Counted from the first letter of the stretch, positions 27,404-39,721 are shown. The stretch is 63,625 nucleotides of DNA from Colwellia sp. (GCF_013215345.1 NZ_JABSOV010000015.1:1-63625), one strand, 5' to 3'. Notes: generated by a model from the letters alone, not told the origin. Translations and numbers: made by a program.

Positions 27404-29035
27404 TTAAGCAGCTTTTTCTGCTTTTTTCTTGGCTATGCCAGCAAAGATAATTTTCATTTGCGCAATTGAAATCAAGTTACTTACTAACCAATAAAGTACT
27501 AAACCTGATGGGAACCAAGCCATAAATATTGAGAATACTACCGGCATGTATTGCATGATTTTTTGCTGCATTGGATCTTGAATGGTCATCGGCTGCATTT
27601 TTTGCATAACATACATACTTGCACCCATTAGCACAGGTAATACAAAGTAAGGGTCCATTGCTGATAAATCTTGTATCCAGAAGAAAAACGGCGCATGACG
27701 TAGTTCAACACTTTCTAAGAATACCCAGTAAAGCGCTAAGAAAATTGGCATTTGTAGTAATAATGGTAAGCAACCGCCGGCAGGGTTTACCTTTTCCTTA
27801 CGATACATTTCCATGGTGGCTTGTGACATCTTTTGTCTGTCATCGCCAAAGCGTTCTTTTAGCTGCGCCATTTTAGGTGCTAAATCGCGCATTTTAGCCA
27901 TTGAGGTATATTGCGCTTTAGTTAATGGGTACATACCACCTTTTACAATTAAGGTGATGATAATAATAGCCACACCCCAGTTAGTAACAAAGCTCTGGAT
28001 AGTTAGTAGTAACCAGAATAATGGTTGGCTGATCATAAATAAGAAACCATAATCTATGGTTAAGTCTAAGTTATCTGCTATTTTCTCTAGGACTTCTTGA
28101 TCTTTAGGACCAACATAAAATATTGCAGAAGTTGAACCTTGTTGACCGGCATCAATAATAACGGCTGGAGCTTTAAAGCCGATTACCGCTTCAAAGTTGT
28201 TACTGTAACTGGTATAAATTTGGTTACTCTCTTCAGCCTTAGGCACCCAAGCAGAAACGAAGTAATGTTCAAGCATAGCAACCCAACCACCAACGGTTGC
28301 TTTAGTTAAGTTAGCGTCTTGAATATCATCAAAGTCATATTTCTCGTAACGCTCTTCAGTGGTTGAATAAGCAGCGCCACGGTAGGTTGGCAACATGCCA
28401 CCACCAGTGTCGACCATGGTAGATTGCTTAAGTTGACCATACATTTGTACCGAGAGACTATTTGCTGTGTTGTTATCGATGATGTATTCAACATTAACGC
28501 TGTAGCTATTTTTATTAAAGGTAAAACGTTTAGTTACCGTCATACCGCTAACATCGTTAAAAACTAAATCAATGATTAAGCTATCATTGATTAATTCATA
28601 ATCGGTTTGCGCAGTGGTATAAATTGGGCGACCTTTAATAAGACGGTCAATACCATTAGCACCGGTTAAACCACTTTGAGCAATATATTTTTGATTGCCA
28701 TTCTGCATAACGGTAAATGGAATACCATTGCCTTGCTCGGTATCGTACTTAAGTAATTTTACTTCTACGATATCACCACCTTGACTATTAATTTTTAAGG
28801 TGAATGTGTCTGTGGTCACATTGATTAATTTGGCAGAAGTCTCGCTTGATTTTACCGAACTTATTTGTGCATCTGATGATTCAGGCACGAAGTCTGCGTT
28901 AGCATTTTGACCAGACTGATTTTGGCTAATACTTGTTGGTACAGCTATTGGGGCGTTTTGTTCCTGCCATTGACTAAACAGTAAGTAGGTAACAACCATA
29001 AGCGCAATAAAAAGTAGACTGCGTTGGGATTCCAT
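27404..29035 (-). CDS. yidC: Membrane protein insertase YidC
   Basis: A 543-residue inner-membrane insertase of the gammaproteobacterial long type. Helix 1 is at residues 7-22. A large periplasmic beta-sandwich domain spans about 60-330. The conserved core of five helices starts near 345 and includes YPLTKAQYTSMAKMRDLAPKM, then GGCLPLLLQMPIFLALYWV, with the hydrophilic-groove Arg supplied by the first of these. The Lys-rich tail is short. It acts alone and with SecYEG. Gene order rpmH-rnpA-yidD-yidC is the conserved origin-linked cluster. Confidence 0.98.
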   Translation of the reverse strand: MESQRSLLFIALMVVTYLLFSQWQEQNAPIAVPTSISQNQSGQNANADFVPESSDAQISSVKSSETSAKLINVTTDTFTLKINSQGGDIVEVKLLKYDTEQGNGIPFTVMQNGNQKYIAQSGLTGANGIDRLIKGRPIYTTAQTDYELINDSLIIDLVFNDVSGMTVTKRFTFNKNSYSVNVEYIIDNNTANSLSVQMYGQLKQSTMVDTGGGMLPTYRGAAYSTTEERYEKYDFDDIQDANLTKATVGGWVAMLEHYFVSAWVPKAEESNQIYTSYSNNFEAVIGFKAPAVIIDAGQQGSTSAIFYVGPKDQEVLEKIADNLDLTIDYGFLFMISQPLFWLLLTIQSFVTNWGVAIIIITLIVKGGMYPLTKAQYTSMAKMRDLAPKMAQLKERFGDDRQKMSQATMEMYRKEKVNPAGGCLPLLLQMPIFLALYWVFLESVELRHAPFFFWIQDLSAMDPYFVLPVLMGASMYVMQKMQPMTIQDPMQQKIMQYMPVVFSIFMAWFPSGLVLYWLVSNLISIAQMKIIFAGIAKKKAEKAA

Positions 29036-29156
29036 AAAATTTACTTCTCTTCTTTGTGATGGCAGGGGAAATTCCCTTGCATAAATTAAATATGATAAGT
29101 GTGCGGCATTTTAATATACGTTAGCTTGATAACCAACACTCTTTTAGTCGAGCGGG

Positions 29157-29405
29157 CTATTTATTCTTTTTATCTAGTGGTACAGGATCTTCGCCGCCTT
29201 CATTGAGCGGATGACATCTTAATATACGTTTGCTTGCTAACCAACCACCTTTTATCACACCAAAGCGATTAATTGCTTCAGTAGCGTAGGCAGAGCAGCT
29301 TGGAGTGAATCGACAATTAGGACCTAGTAACGGGCTAATAAAGCGTTGATAGCCTTTTATTCCGGTAATTACTAGCTTTTGTGGCGTTGAATTATTTTTC
29401 GCCAT
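29157..29405 (-). CDS. yidD: Membrane protein insertion efficiency factor YidD
   Basis: An 82-residue protein with the family signature [31 protein letters not shown], including its three conserved Cys. The C-terminus has [14 protein letters not shown]. YidD is a membrane-associated helper of YidC-dependent insertion. Its start overlaps the end of rnpA by 34 bases, the usual arrangement in this cluster. It is followed by a 121-base gap before yidC. Confidence 0.96.
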   Translation of the reverse strand: MAKNNSTPQKLVITGIKGYQRFISPLLGPNCRFTPSCSAYATEAINRFGVIKGGWLASKRILRCHPLNEGGEDPVPLDKKNK

Positions 29406-29758
29406 ATCTTCTCTAATTCTTGATTTATCGTATTGTTATCAAGTTGATCAATGCCTGACTTTACCATAACGACTATATCGATAGCAGGTAAATCATGTTG
29501 ATTAAGACGGAAGCTTTCTCTGATTTGCCTTTTTATGCGATTTCGTTGTACAGCAAGTTTTACGCGTTTTTTGGCAATAGCTAAGCCTAAACGGTTTTTG
29601 GCAACTGAATTATTTTTATCAGAGACGAGAGTATGAGGTTTTAGTGTTACTAATAATGTAAAGTGGCGAGAGCCAAAACGGACAGGTTTAGAAAAAACTG
29701 TCTGAAAATGACCGGGAGTCAACAAACGTGACTCCCGATTAAATTTGTAAGTAGCCAT
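29372..29758 (-). CDS. rnpA: Ribonuclease P protein component RnpA
   Basis: A 128-residue basic protein that binds the M1 RNA and helps cleave tRNA 5' leaders. The RNR signature is [20 protein letters not shown] (about 65-84). The N-terminus is [17 protein letters not shown]. It overlaps yidD by 34 bases and follows rpmH by 43 bases. An inverted repeat (29773-29802) lies in that gap. Confidence 0.96.
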   Translation of the reverse strand: MATYKFNRESRLLTPGHFQTVFSKPVRFGSRHFTLLVTLKPHTLVSDKNNSVAKNRLGLAIAKKRVKLAVQRNRIKRQIRESFRLNQHDLPAIDIVVMVKSGIDQLDNNTINQELEKIWRKIIQRHKS

Positions 29759-29772
29759 AGTCTGACTACCTT

Positions 29773-29802
29773 ATATCAAAAATTGTAAACAAGGTTTGAT
29801 AT
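29773..29802. other. Inverted repeat between rpmH and rnpA
   Basis: ATATCAAA (29773-29780) and TTTGATAT (29795-29802) could form an 8-base stem right after the rpmH stop. There is no T-run. It may reduce read-through from the highly expressed rpmH into rnpA, as an attenuator or processing site. Confidence 0.4.
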
Positions 29803-29936
29803 TATGCGCTAAGGCTTGCACGGCCTTTGGCACGGCGACGAGCTATAACAGCACGGCCGTTTTTAGTTGCCATGCGAGCACGGAATCCGTGGTTACGCTT
29901 ACGCTTTAGTATGCTAGGTTGAAATGTTCTTTTCAT
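29802..29936 (-). CDS. rpmH: 50S ribosomal protein L34
   Basis: A 44-residue protein, [20 protein letters not shown]... ending in [12 protein letters not shown], nearly identical to other gammaproteobacterial L34. The frame extends 17 codons further upstream, but ATG at 29936 gives the conserved start and is chosen. It is the first gene of the leftward rpmH-rnpA-yidD-yidC cluster, diverging from dnaA across about 440 bases. Confidence 0.97.
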   Translation of the reverse strand: MKRTFQPSILKRKRNHGFRARMATKNGRAVIARRRAKGRASLSA

Positions 29937-30379
29937 TACGCTAATCCGTCGGTTGTTGTTGCCCTGGCGAAAAAGCCTTTTGAGCACACTGGTCTAAAAA
30001 AAGAGGCAGAATAGTAAAGCTTAATAGAGCAATTGTCAATCATTTATGTGAGCTGTTTTCATAATGATCATTGGTTTTAAACTAGAGGATCATCGTGATC
30101 TTTATTGCTATTGGCAATTATATTCACAGTTTTATCACATTGCAGTTTAGCCATCTGAATAACTAATTCTGTGAAAAGCTCATTTAAAGAGAAAATCACC
30201 AATGAAAAGCATAGTTTTTTTTGTTGGTAATGTTGTATTATACGTAATATTAACAGTCTGTTAGCTGTATGTGAATGAAAAAAGTGTAGAATAGTTAAAA
30301 GTCAATATTGCACTTGTGGATAACTCAATAGATAATAGCCCTCAGAAAAATAATTACCTAGTAACTACTGGAGTTTTGG
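29937..30379. other. rpmH-dnaA divergent intergenic region
   Basis: About 440 AT-rich bases hold the divergent promoters of rpmH and dnaA. There is one perfect DnaA box (30315-30323), near matches such as ATATTCACA at 30120-30128, and three GATC sites between about 30065 and 30095. A TAGAAT element at 30287-30292 could be a -10 box for dnaA, but no good -35 lies upstream. No open reading frame is evident. Confidence 0.6.
30315..30323 (-). promoter_or_regulatory. Perfect DnaA box upstream of dnaA
   Basis: TGTGGATAA (TTATCCACA on the minus strand), 57 bases before the dnaA start codon. This fits DnaA autoregulation of its own gene, as known in E. coli. Confidence 0.85.
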
Positions 30380-31753
30380 TTGGATCATTCCCCTTGGCAA
30401 CGATGCCTCTCTGTTCTGCAAGAAGAATTGCCTGCTCAGCAATTTAGTATGTGGATCCGGCCCTTGCAGTGCGTTGTTAATGACAATGTTATGACGCTAT
30501 ATGCTCCTAATCGTTTCGTTCTTGATTGGGTGAGAGATAAATACGTCAATCGAATAAATGAACTTCTCACCATTAATGAAGCTAATAATCCATTATTGCT
30601 GCGTTTTGATGTTGGCAGTAAACCTGTTGTTAATAATAGTTCTATAGCCGCAAAAACTACTGGTAACGAAAGTCTGTTTGCTAAATCTGTTCTTGCTCCT
30701 CAAGTTGCAGAGCCTGAAAGTAATATACCTAAAAAAACCAATATTCGATTAAATTACACTTTTGATAATTTTGTTGAAGGTAAATCGAATCAACTTGCTC
30801 GTGCTGCGGCCTCGCAAGTTGCAGATAATCCTGGCACGGCCTACAACCCTTTATTTATATATGGTGGTACCGGCTTAGGTAAAACACATTTATTACATGC
30901 AGTTGGCAACGGTATTTTACTTAAAAATCCCAATGCTAAAATTGCTTATATGCATTCAGAACGTTTTGTCCAAGATATGGTTAGAGCATTACAAAATAAT
31001 GCGATGGAAAAATTTAAACAATACTACCGATCAGTTGATGCATTACTCATTGACGATATTCAATTTTTTGCTGGTAAAGAGCGTACCCAAGAAGAGTTTT
31101 TCCATACGTTTAATGCTTTACTTGAGGGAAATCAACAAGTTATTTTAACTAGTGACCGTTATCCAAAAGAAATTAATGGTGTTGATGACAGGTTGAAATC
31201 TCGTTTTGGTTGGGGCTTAACTTTAGCCATTGAACCTCCAGAGCTTGAAACGCGTGTTGCTATTTTAAAACGTAAGGCGCAAGAGAGCCAAATCAATCTA
31301 GCAGATGAAGTTGCTTTTTTCATCGCTAAACGCTTACGCTCTAATGTTCGAGAATTGGAAGGGGCATTAAATCGTGTTATTGCGAACGCTAATTTCACTG
31401 GGCGTGCTATTACTATCGATTTCGTCCGTGAAGCATTACGTGATTTATTAGCACTACAAGATAAATTAGTGACTATCGATAATATCCAACGCACTGTTGC
31501 TGAATATTATAAAATTAAAATTGCGGATCTGTTATCAAAACGACGTAATCGTTCAGTTGCTCGACCTCGCCAAATTGCCATGGCATTATCTAAGGAATTA
31601 ACTAACCATAGTTTACCTGAAATTGGTGATGCTTTTGGTGGCCGAGATCACACAACTGTTTTACATGCTTGTCGAAAAGTTAAATCTTTACGCGAAGAAA
31701 CGCATGATATTAAAGAAGATTATTCTAATTTAATCAGAACACTTTCGTCTTAA
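30380..31753 (+). CDS. dnaA: Chromosomal replication initiator DnaA
   Basis: A 457-residue AAA+ initiator. Domain I begins [21 protein letters not shown]. The AAA+ domain has Walker [14 protein letters not shown] (162-169 core) and Walker [11 protein letters not shown]. Domain IV has the DnaA-box-binding signature [15 protein letters not shown]. The start is TTG (30380), with GGAG 8 bases before it; alignment with E. coli DnaA supports this start. A weak start codon plus a DnaA box upstream suggests tight control. It heads the dnaA-dnaN-recF-gyrB cluster and lies about 5.7 kb from the predicted oriC. Confidence 0.98.
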   Translation: MDHSPWQRCLSVLQEELPAQQFSMWIRPLQCVVNDNVMTLYAPNRFVLDWVRDKYVNRINELLTINEANNPLLLRFDVGSKPVVNNSSIAAKTTGNESLFAKSVLAPQVAEPESNIPKKTNIRLNYTFDNFVEGKSNQLARAAASQVADNPGTAYNPLFIYGGTGLGKTHLLHAVGNGILLKNPNAKIAYMHSERFVQDMVRALQNNAMEKFKQYYRSVDALLIDDIQFFAGKERTQEEFFHTFNALLEGNQQVILTSDRYPKEINGVDDRLKSRFGWGLTLAIEPPELETRVAILKRKAQESQINLADEVAFFIAKRLRSNVRELEGALNRVIANANFTGRAITIDFVREALRDLLALQDKLVTIDNIQRTVAEYYKIKIADLLSKRRNRSVARPRQIAMALSKELTNHSLPEIGDAFGGRDHTTVLHACRKVKSLREETHDIKEDYSNLIRTLSS

Positions 31754-31797
31754 CCTTTGTATAAAATAAAAATACTAGCATTTAAGCAGGTAACAAA

Positions 31798-32901
31798 ATG
31801 AAGTTTTCATTGAATAGGGAATTATTACTTAAACCATTATTATTGGTTTCTGGTGCCGTAGAGCGAAAAAGCACTTTACCCATTCTAAGTAATATACTTT
31901 TTGAAATAAGTGGTCAATCACTTACTCTGACAGCGACAGACTTAGAGTTAGAAATGGTTGCTTATGCAAATGTTGATAATCAAGGTGAAGATGGCAAACT
32001 TACTATCCCGGCCCGGAAATTATTAGATATTTGTAAAAGTTTACCTGATAACTCATTAATTTCTTTTGAGTCCATTGATGAAACGATAAAGTTATCGTCT
32101 GGTCGTAGTCGCTATTCGTTGTCAACGTTACCAGCGGTCGACTTTCCTAATATCGAGGAATGGCAGGGCGATGTTGAATTTCACCTGTTAAAGTCTGAAT
32201 TTTTACGCCTAATTGAAAGTACACATTTCTCTATGGCCAACCAAGATGTGCGTTACTATTTGAATGGTATGTCCATTGAATGTGAAGGCAATGAAATTCG
32301 TTCAGTGGCTACCGACGGTCATCGCTTGGCTATCTGTAAAATTTCAAACGACACGCTCGCTTTACCTGCCAGACAAGTTATCGTACCGCGTAAAGGTATT
32401 TTAGAAATTATTCGTTTACTCGCTCCGGTTGATGAGTCAGTAAAAATATTCTTAGGCACTAACCATATACGTATTATTGATACTGAATTTTCTTTTACCA
32501 GTAAATTAGTCGATGGTCGTTTTCCTGATTATCGTCGTGTACTACCTCGTAATGGTGATAAGGTTTTTGAAACTAATAAGGATGCGTTACGCCAGGTACT
32601 TTCTCGTGCATCAATATTATCGAATGAAAAATTTAAAGGTGTACGTTTAAATTTCTCAGATACCAATTTGAAAATTACCGCCAATAATCCAGAACAAGAA
32701 CAAGCCGAAGAAGAAATTGAAATTAACTTTCCTTACGGTGAATTAGAGATTGGCTTTAACGTGAGTTATGTACTTGATGTATTGAGTGCCATTAAAGATG
32801 AGAATGTGAAATTTACTTTAGCGGATGCAAACAGTAGTGTAGTTATCGAAGGTAGTAACAATGGCGAAGCGCTTTATGTTGTTATGCCGATGCGTTTATA
32901 G
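31798..32901 (+). CDS. dnaN: DNA polymerase III beta sliding clamp
   Basis: A 367-residue sliding clamp, one residue longer than E. coli DnaN. Three repeated clamp domains are evident. The N-terminus is MKFSLNRELLLKPLLLVSGAVERK, the middle has TDGHRLAI, and the C-terminal VVMPMRL is the end of the peptide-binding pocket. It encircles DNA and tethers polymerase III and other partners. It starts 44 bases after dnaA with an AGG ribosome-binding site and is probably co-transcribed. Confidence 0.98.
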   Translation: MKFSLNRELLLKPLLLVSGAVERKSTLPILSNILFEISGQSLTLTATDLELEMVAYANVDNQGEDGKLTIPARKLLDICKSLPDNSLISFESIDETIKLSSGRSRYSLSTLPAVDFPNIEEWQGDVEFHLLKSEFLRLIESTHFSMANQDVRYYLNGMSIECEGNEIRSVATDGHRLAICKISNDTLALPARQVIVPRKGILEIIRLLAPVDESVKIFLGTNHIRIIDTEFSFTSKLVDGRFPDYRRVLPRNGDKVFETNKDALRQVLSRASILSNEKFKGVRLNFSDTNLKITANNPEQEQAEEEIEINFPYGELEIGFNVSYVLDVLSAIKDENVKFTLADANSSVVIEGSNNGEALYVVMPMRL

Positions 32902-32928
32902 TTTTCAATAAAGTTATTATATCTACAG

Positions 32929-34062
32929 ATGAGTGTTGCCAAACTTACAACTTATAATTTTAGGAATTTATCATCGGTAGCTATAGAACTTCACCCTAAG
33001 CTTAATTTCTTTGTTGGAGATAATGGCAGCGGTAAAAGTAGTTTACTTGAAGCTATCTTTTTTATTGGTCACGGAAAATCTTTTCGTACCACTAAGCTCG
33101 AGCATCTAGCAAGTTACGAGAGCGATAACTTTGTTGTCAGTATTAAAGATGATAATGATTTACAACTTGGTCTTAGTAAAAATATTGATTCAGGTGTTAC
33201 GTTAATAAAGATTAACGGTGAGCGACATGCTAGATTATCTGAGCTAGCCAAAAATATAGCCGTACAAATAGTTACCCCTGAAAGTTTTAAGCTTTTTTTT
33301 GGTGGACCAAAAGAACGTCGGCGCTTTATTGATTTAGGTATGTTTCACGTGAAACATGACTTTTCCAAACAGTGGCGTGAATTTAACCGAGTGCTTAAGC
33401 AGAGAAATGCTTGTTTAAGAAATCACTTAGATAATTCGACCTTAAATTACTGGACAACTATTTTTTGTCAGTTGTCGGAAAGTGTTGCCCAGATAAGATC
33501 TAAATATGTAGCAGATTTAATTGCTGAACTGCCTTATTGGTTGGCTATATTATTACCTAATATAGCTGATAAAGTGACAGTGCAATATTTACAGGGTTGG
33601 CCACAAAAAAAGATTTTAACCGAAGCTCTACATGATAGTCATGAAAGAGAACAAACTTATGGTTACACCTTATATGGTGCACATAAGTTTGATGTGAAAT
33701 TTCTTATTGCTAAACAAGCATTAGAAAGCCAACTTTCACGAGGACAACAGAAGTTGTTTTTATTGGCGTTAACATTTGCTCAAGCCAAATTGATTGCAAG
33801 AGTTAAGCGAGTAAAACCAATTTTACTTATTGATGATATAGGTGCTGAATTAGATAGTAAATCAAGGCATGCTTTATCAAATGCAACGAGTAAATTAGAT
33901 TGCCAAGTGGTAATCACGGCAATAGAGGAAAGTGTTCTACAACCTTTTTTAAATGACCTTAGTGTTATTAATAACAAGGGTAGCGACAATAATAATTATC
34001 ATATGTTTCACGTGAAACATGGTGTTATATTACCTGTGAATAATTCAGTAATGATTGAGTAG
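32929..34062 (+). CDS. recF: DNA repair/gap-processing ATPase RecF, carrying two parS sites
   Basis: A 377-residue SMC-like ATPase that loads RecA at gaps. Walker A is GDNGSGKSSLLEA (about 30-42), the signature is LSRGQQKLFLLALTFAQ, and Walker B is PILLIDDIGAELD. It is about 20 residues longer than E. coli RecF (357). The extra C-terminal tail (after DLSVINN) is low-complexity and contains MFHVKH, the same hexapeptide found at the conserved internal position near residue 140. Both are encoded by perfect 16-base parS palindromes. It lies 27 bases after dnaN, with no obvious Shine-Dalgarno. Confidence 0.96.
   Translation: MSVAKLTTYNFRNLSSVAIELHPKLNFFVGDNGSGKSSLLEAIFFIGHGKSFRTTKLEHLASYESDNFVVSIKDDNDLQLGLSKNIDSGVTLIKINGERHARLSELAKNIAVQIVTPESFKLFFGGPKERRRFIDLGMFHVKHDFSKQWREFNRVLKQRNACLRNHLDNSTLNYWTTIFCQLSESVAQIRSKYVADLIAELPYWLAILLPNIADKVTVQYLQGWPQKKILTEALHDSHEREQTYGYTLYGAHKFDVKFLIAKQALESQLSRGQQKLFLLALTFAQAKLIARVKRVKPILLIDDIGAELDSKSRHALSNATSKLDCQVVITAIEESVLQPFLNDLSVINNKGSDNNNYHMFHVKHGVILPVNNSVMIE
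33341..33356. promoter_or_regulatory. parS: parS site 1 (ParB-binding centromere site) inside recF
   Basis: TGTTTCACGTGAAACA, a perfect 16-base palindrome identical to the classical chromosomal parS consensus. It lies in the recF segment coding the conserved GMFHVKH, about 9 kb from oriC. The cognate parA-parB genes are in this window. Confidence 0.95.
34004..34019. promoter_or_regulatory. parS: parS site 2 inside the recF C-terminal extension
   Basis: A second perfect copy of TGTTTCACGTGAAACA, 663 bases from the first and in the same reading frame, so it again encodes MFHVKH. It falls in the non-conserved tail of RecF, 43 bases before the stop. Confidence 0.95.
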
Positions 34063-36513
<2,451 letters not shown>

Positions 36514-36535
36514 TTATTGTTAAAGGTAAAACCAG

Positions 36536-36566
36536 ATGCCCGGTCTTCATGTCCGGGCATTTTTGT
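36536..36566 (+). terminator. Rho-independent terminator after gyrB
   Basis: ATGCCCGG (36536-36543) and CCGGGCAT (36553-36560) form an 8-base GC-rich stem followed by TTTTT, 22 bases after the gyrB stop. Confidence 0.92.
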
Positions 36567-36690
36567 AGGATAAATACTCTAAAAAAGCTATAATCGTCAC
36601 AAGTAAAAAACGCAAGATAATTTCCCGCAAATATTATTTGCTCAATTAATCCGTTTGGCATTAAATAAGACAAAAGTGAATTAGAACACC

Positions 36691-37632
36691 ATGACAACTT
36701 ACAATAGTAAAACTTTTCAAGGCTTAATTTTGCAATTGCAAGATTACTGGTCACGTCAGGGTTGTGTATTAGTGCAACCTCTTGATATAGAAGTTGGGGC
36801 AGGTACCTTCCACCCAATGACTTTCTTACGCTCAATTGGTCCAGAGCCAATCAGCAGTGCCTATGTACAACCTTGCCGTCGCCCAACGGATGGTCGTTAT
36901 GGTGAAAATCCAAATCGCTTACAGCATTACTATCAATTTCAAGTGATGTTAAAACCGTCTCCTAAGAACATACAAGAGCTTTATCTCAACTCATTAAAAG
37001 AGTTGGGTGTAGATCCGCTAGTACATGATATTCGCTTTGTCGAAGATAACTGGGAATCTCCGACATTAGGTGCTTGGGGCTTAGGCTGGGAAATTTGGCT
37101 TAATGGTATGGAGATCTCTCAATTTACTTACTTCCAGCAAGTGGGTGGCTTAGAGTGTACGCCTGTTACCGGCGAAATTACTTACGGCCTTGAACGCTTA
37201 GCTATGTACATTCAAAATGTCGATAGCATATATGATCTTGTTTGGACTGATGGCCCATTAGGGACTATCTATTACCGTGATATTTTCCATCAAAATGAAG
37301 TGGAGCAATCTACTTATAACTTTGAGCACGCAGATGTTGATGCGTTATTTAAGCAGTTTGATCAGTGTGAGAAAGACAGCCAAAAACTAATTGAAGCTAA
37401 CTTACCATTGCCTGCTTATGAGCAAGTTATGAAGGCATCACATGCCTTTAACTTACTTGATGCTCGTCATGCAATATCTGTGACCGAACGTCAGCGTTAT
37501 ATCCTACGTGTACGTACGTTATCGAAAGCAGTTGCACAAGCTTACTACCAAAAGCGTGAAGAACTTGGCTTCCCACTATGTAAAAATAATGAAGCCAGTG
37601 CTAACAAAGCAGCAGCTAAAGGAGATAAATAA
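36691..37632 (+). CDS. glyQ: Glycine--tRNA ligase alpha subunit
   Basis: A 313-residue class II synthetase alpha subunit of the bacterial alpha2beta2 enzyme. Characteristic segments are [35 protein letters not shown] (first part), [25 protein letters not shown] and the motif-3 region [15 protein letters not shown]. Length and sequence match E. coli GlyQ (303) closely, with a short Ala/Lys-rich tail. The stop codon overlaps the glyS start by one base (TAATG), so translation is coupled. Confidence 0.98.
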   Translation: MTTYNSKTFQGLILQLQDYWSRQGCVLVQPLDIEVGAGTFHPMTFLRSIGPEPISSAYVQPCRRPTDGRYGENPNRLQHYYQFQVMLKPSPKNIQELYLNSLKELGVDPLVHDIRFVEDNWESPTLGAWGLGWEIWLNGMEISQFTYFQQVGGLECTPVTGEITYGLERLAMYIQNVDSIYDLVWTDGPLGTIYYRDIFHQNEVEQSTYNFEHADVDALFKQFDQCEKDSQKLIEANLPLPAYEQVMKASHAFNLLDARHAISVTERQRYILRVRTLSKAVAQAYYQKREELGFPLCKNNEASANKAAAKGDK

Positions 37633-39698
37633 TGACTACTGAAACACTCCTTATTGAACTTGGCACAGAAGAGTTACCACCAAAATCATTAAAAACATTA
37701 GCGACAGCTTTCTATGACAATATTAAAAGCCAGCTTGATAGCCATGATTTAGCCTATAGCGATATTAAATGGTTTGCTACCCCGCGCCGTTTAGCGGTAC
37801 AAGTTTTTGATTTAGTTGACAAACAACAAGACAAAACCGTAGAGAAACGTGGGCCAGCAGTGAATGTTGCTTTTGATGAGGCCGGTAATGCGAGTAGAGC
37901 CGCACAAGGTTGGGCAAAATCTAATGGTATTGAAGTTGAGCAAGCTGAGCGTCTAGTAACAGATAAAGGTGAGTGGTTACTTCACCGCGCCACCGTAGCC
38001 GGTAAATCGGTTACCGAATTAGTACCTGCCATGGTAACTACAGCATTAAATAAACTGCCAATTGCTAAGCCAATGCGTTGGGGAGCTGAGCGTATTCAGT
38101 TTATTCGTCCTGTGCACACCTTAACTATGCTTTTTGGTAGTGAAATAATTGCCGGAGAAGCGCTTGGTGTCAGTTCAAGTAATCAAGTACAAGGTCATCG
38201 CTTTCATCATGAAGGTTTAGTAACCCTTAATCACGCCAATGATTACCAAACTGAGCTAGCCAAAGCTTATGTAGAAGTAGACTTTGAGCAAAGACAAAGC
38301 AAAATTGTTGCACAAATAAAACAAGTTGCTAAAGACATTGATGCTGTTGCCCTTATTGATGAAGAGTTACTAAACGAAGTCACAGCACTGGTTGAATGGC
38401 CTGTTACCTTAGTAGGCACATTTGATGAAGGTTTCTTAAATGTTCCTGCTGAGCCGTTAATATACTCGATGAAAGATCATCAGAAGTATTTCCCAGTAAC
38501 CGATAAAAAAGGTCAATTGGTTAATAAGTTTATATTTGTTGCTAACATTGAATCTAAAGAGCCAAATACAGTGGTATTTGGTAATGAAAAAGTTATTCGT
38601 CCACGCTTAGCTGATGCTGAATTCTTCTTTAAAACAGATAAAAAGCAAAGCTTAGAATCAAGACTAGACAGCCTTGAGTCAGTATTGTTTCAAAAACAAC
38701 TTGGTACATTGAAAGCAAAGTCTGAACGAATTGCGACATTATCTCAGTTCATTGCCGAGCAATTAAACGAGAATGCCCAAGATGCGTATCGTGCTGGTTT
38801 ACTCAGTAAAACCGATTTGATGACCGATATGGTTTTAGAGTTTCCACAAGTGCAAGGCACTATGGGTAAGTACTATGCATTACATGATGGTGAAAATGAA
38901 AATATTGCCCAAGCATTGGAAGATCAATACCGTCCACGCTTTGCTGGTGATACTTTACCTGAAGCTAATATTGGCTGTGCAGTTGCCATCAGTGACAAGA
39001 TTGATACCTTAGTAGGCATCTTTGGCATTAATCAGGCACCTAAGGGGGATAAAGACCCATTTGCGCTACGAAGAGCTGCCATAGGTAGTATCCGTATCAT
39101 TATCGAAAAGCAGCTGGATTTAGACCTATCTACATTGATTAACAAAAGTATCGAATTATTCGGTGATAAATTAGTTAATGATAATACCGCCAGCGATGTG
39201 CTTGATTTTATTATGGGTCGCTTCCGCGCCTTCTATCAAGAGCAGGGCATCAGTGTTGATGTTATCCAAGCGGTATTAGCGAAAAAGCCAAGTGCGCCAC
39301 TTGATTTTGATAAACGCATTAAAGCGGTAACCTTCTTTAGGGAATTACCAGAAGCGGCAACACTTGCTGCGGCAAATAAGCGTGTTGGTAATATCTTAGC
39401 TAAATTTGATGGTAAGCTTTACGATGCCTTCAATACAGATTTAGCAAGCGAACAAGCTGAGCAATATCTAGCAAACATCTTCCAAGAGATAAGTTTGCAA
39501 GTAACGCCGTTAATGGCTGATAAAAACTACCAAGCAGCACTTAGCGAGTTAGCACAGCTTAAGGCGCCAATAGACACCTTCTTTGATAACGTAATGGTGA
39601 TGAGTGATGATGAAGCGGTTAAAATTAACCGTTTAACTTTGCTGAATGAAATTAGAAATAGTTTCTTTGCTATCGCTGATATATCAGTGCTCCAGTAA
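37632..39698 (+). CDS. glyS: Glycine--tRNA ligase beta subunit
   Basis: A 688-residue beta subunit, matching E. coli GlyS (689). It begins TETLLIELGTEELPPKSLKTLA and contains the HD-like domain region AYRAGLLSKTDLMTDMVLEFPQVQGTMGKYYA and the C-terminal anticodon-binding DALR-like region ending FFAIADISVLQ. It supplies tRNA binding to the GlyQ catalytic subunit. It is followed by a terminator. Confidence 0.98.
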   Translation: MTTETLLIELGTEELPPKSLKTLATAFYDNIKSQLDSHDLAYSDIKWFATPRRLAVQVFDLVDKQQDKTVEKRGPAVNVAFDEAGNASRAAQGWAKSNGIEVEQAERLVTDKGEWLLHRATVAGKSVTELVPAMVTTALNKLPIAKPMRWGAERIQFIRPVHTLTMLFGSEIIAGEALGVSSSNQVQGHRFHHEGLVTLNHANDYQTELAKAYVEVDFEQRQSKIVAQIKQVAKDIDAVALIDEELLNEVTALVEWPVTLVGTFDEGFLNVPAEPLIYSMKDHQKYFPVTDKKGQLVNKFIFVANIESKEPNTVVFGNEKVIRPRLADAEFFFKTDKKQSLESRLDSLESVLFQKQLGTLKAKSERIATLSQFIAEQLNENAQDAYRAGLLSKTDLMTDMVLEFPQVQGTMGKYYALHDGENENIAQALEDQYRPRFAGDTLPEANIGCAVAISDKIDTLVGIFGINQAPKGDKDPFALRRAAIGSIRIIIEKQLDLDLSTLINKSIELFGDKLVNDNTASDVLDFIMGRFRAFYQEQGISVDVIQAVLAKKPSAPLDFDKRIKAVTFFRELPEAATLAAANKRVGNILAKFDGKLYDAFNTDLASEQAEQYLANIFQEISLQVTPLMADKNYQAALSELAQLKAPIDTFFDNVMVMSDDEAVKINRLTLLNEIRNSFFAIADISVLQ

Positions 39699-39721
39699 TG
39701 AGGTAAGCTAAAAATAGTGAT

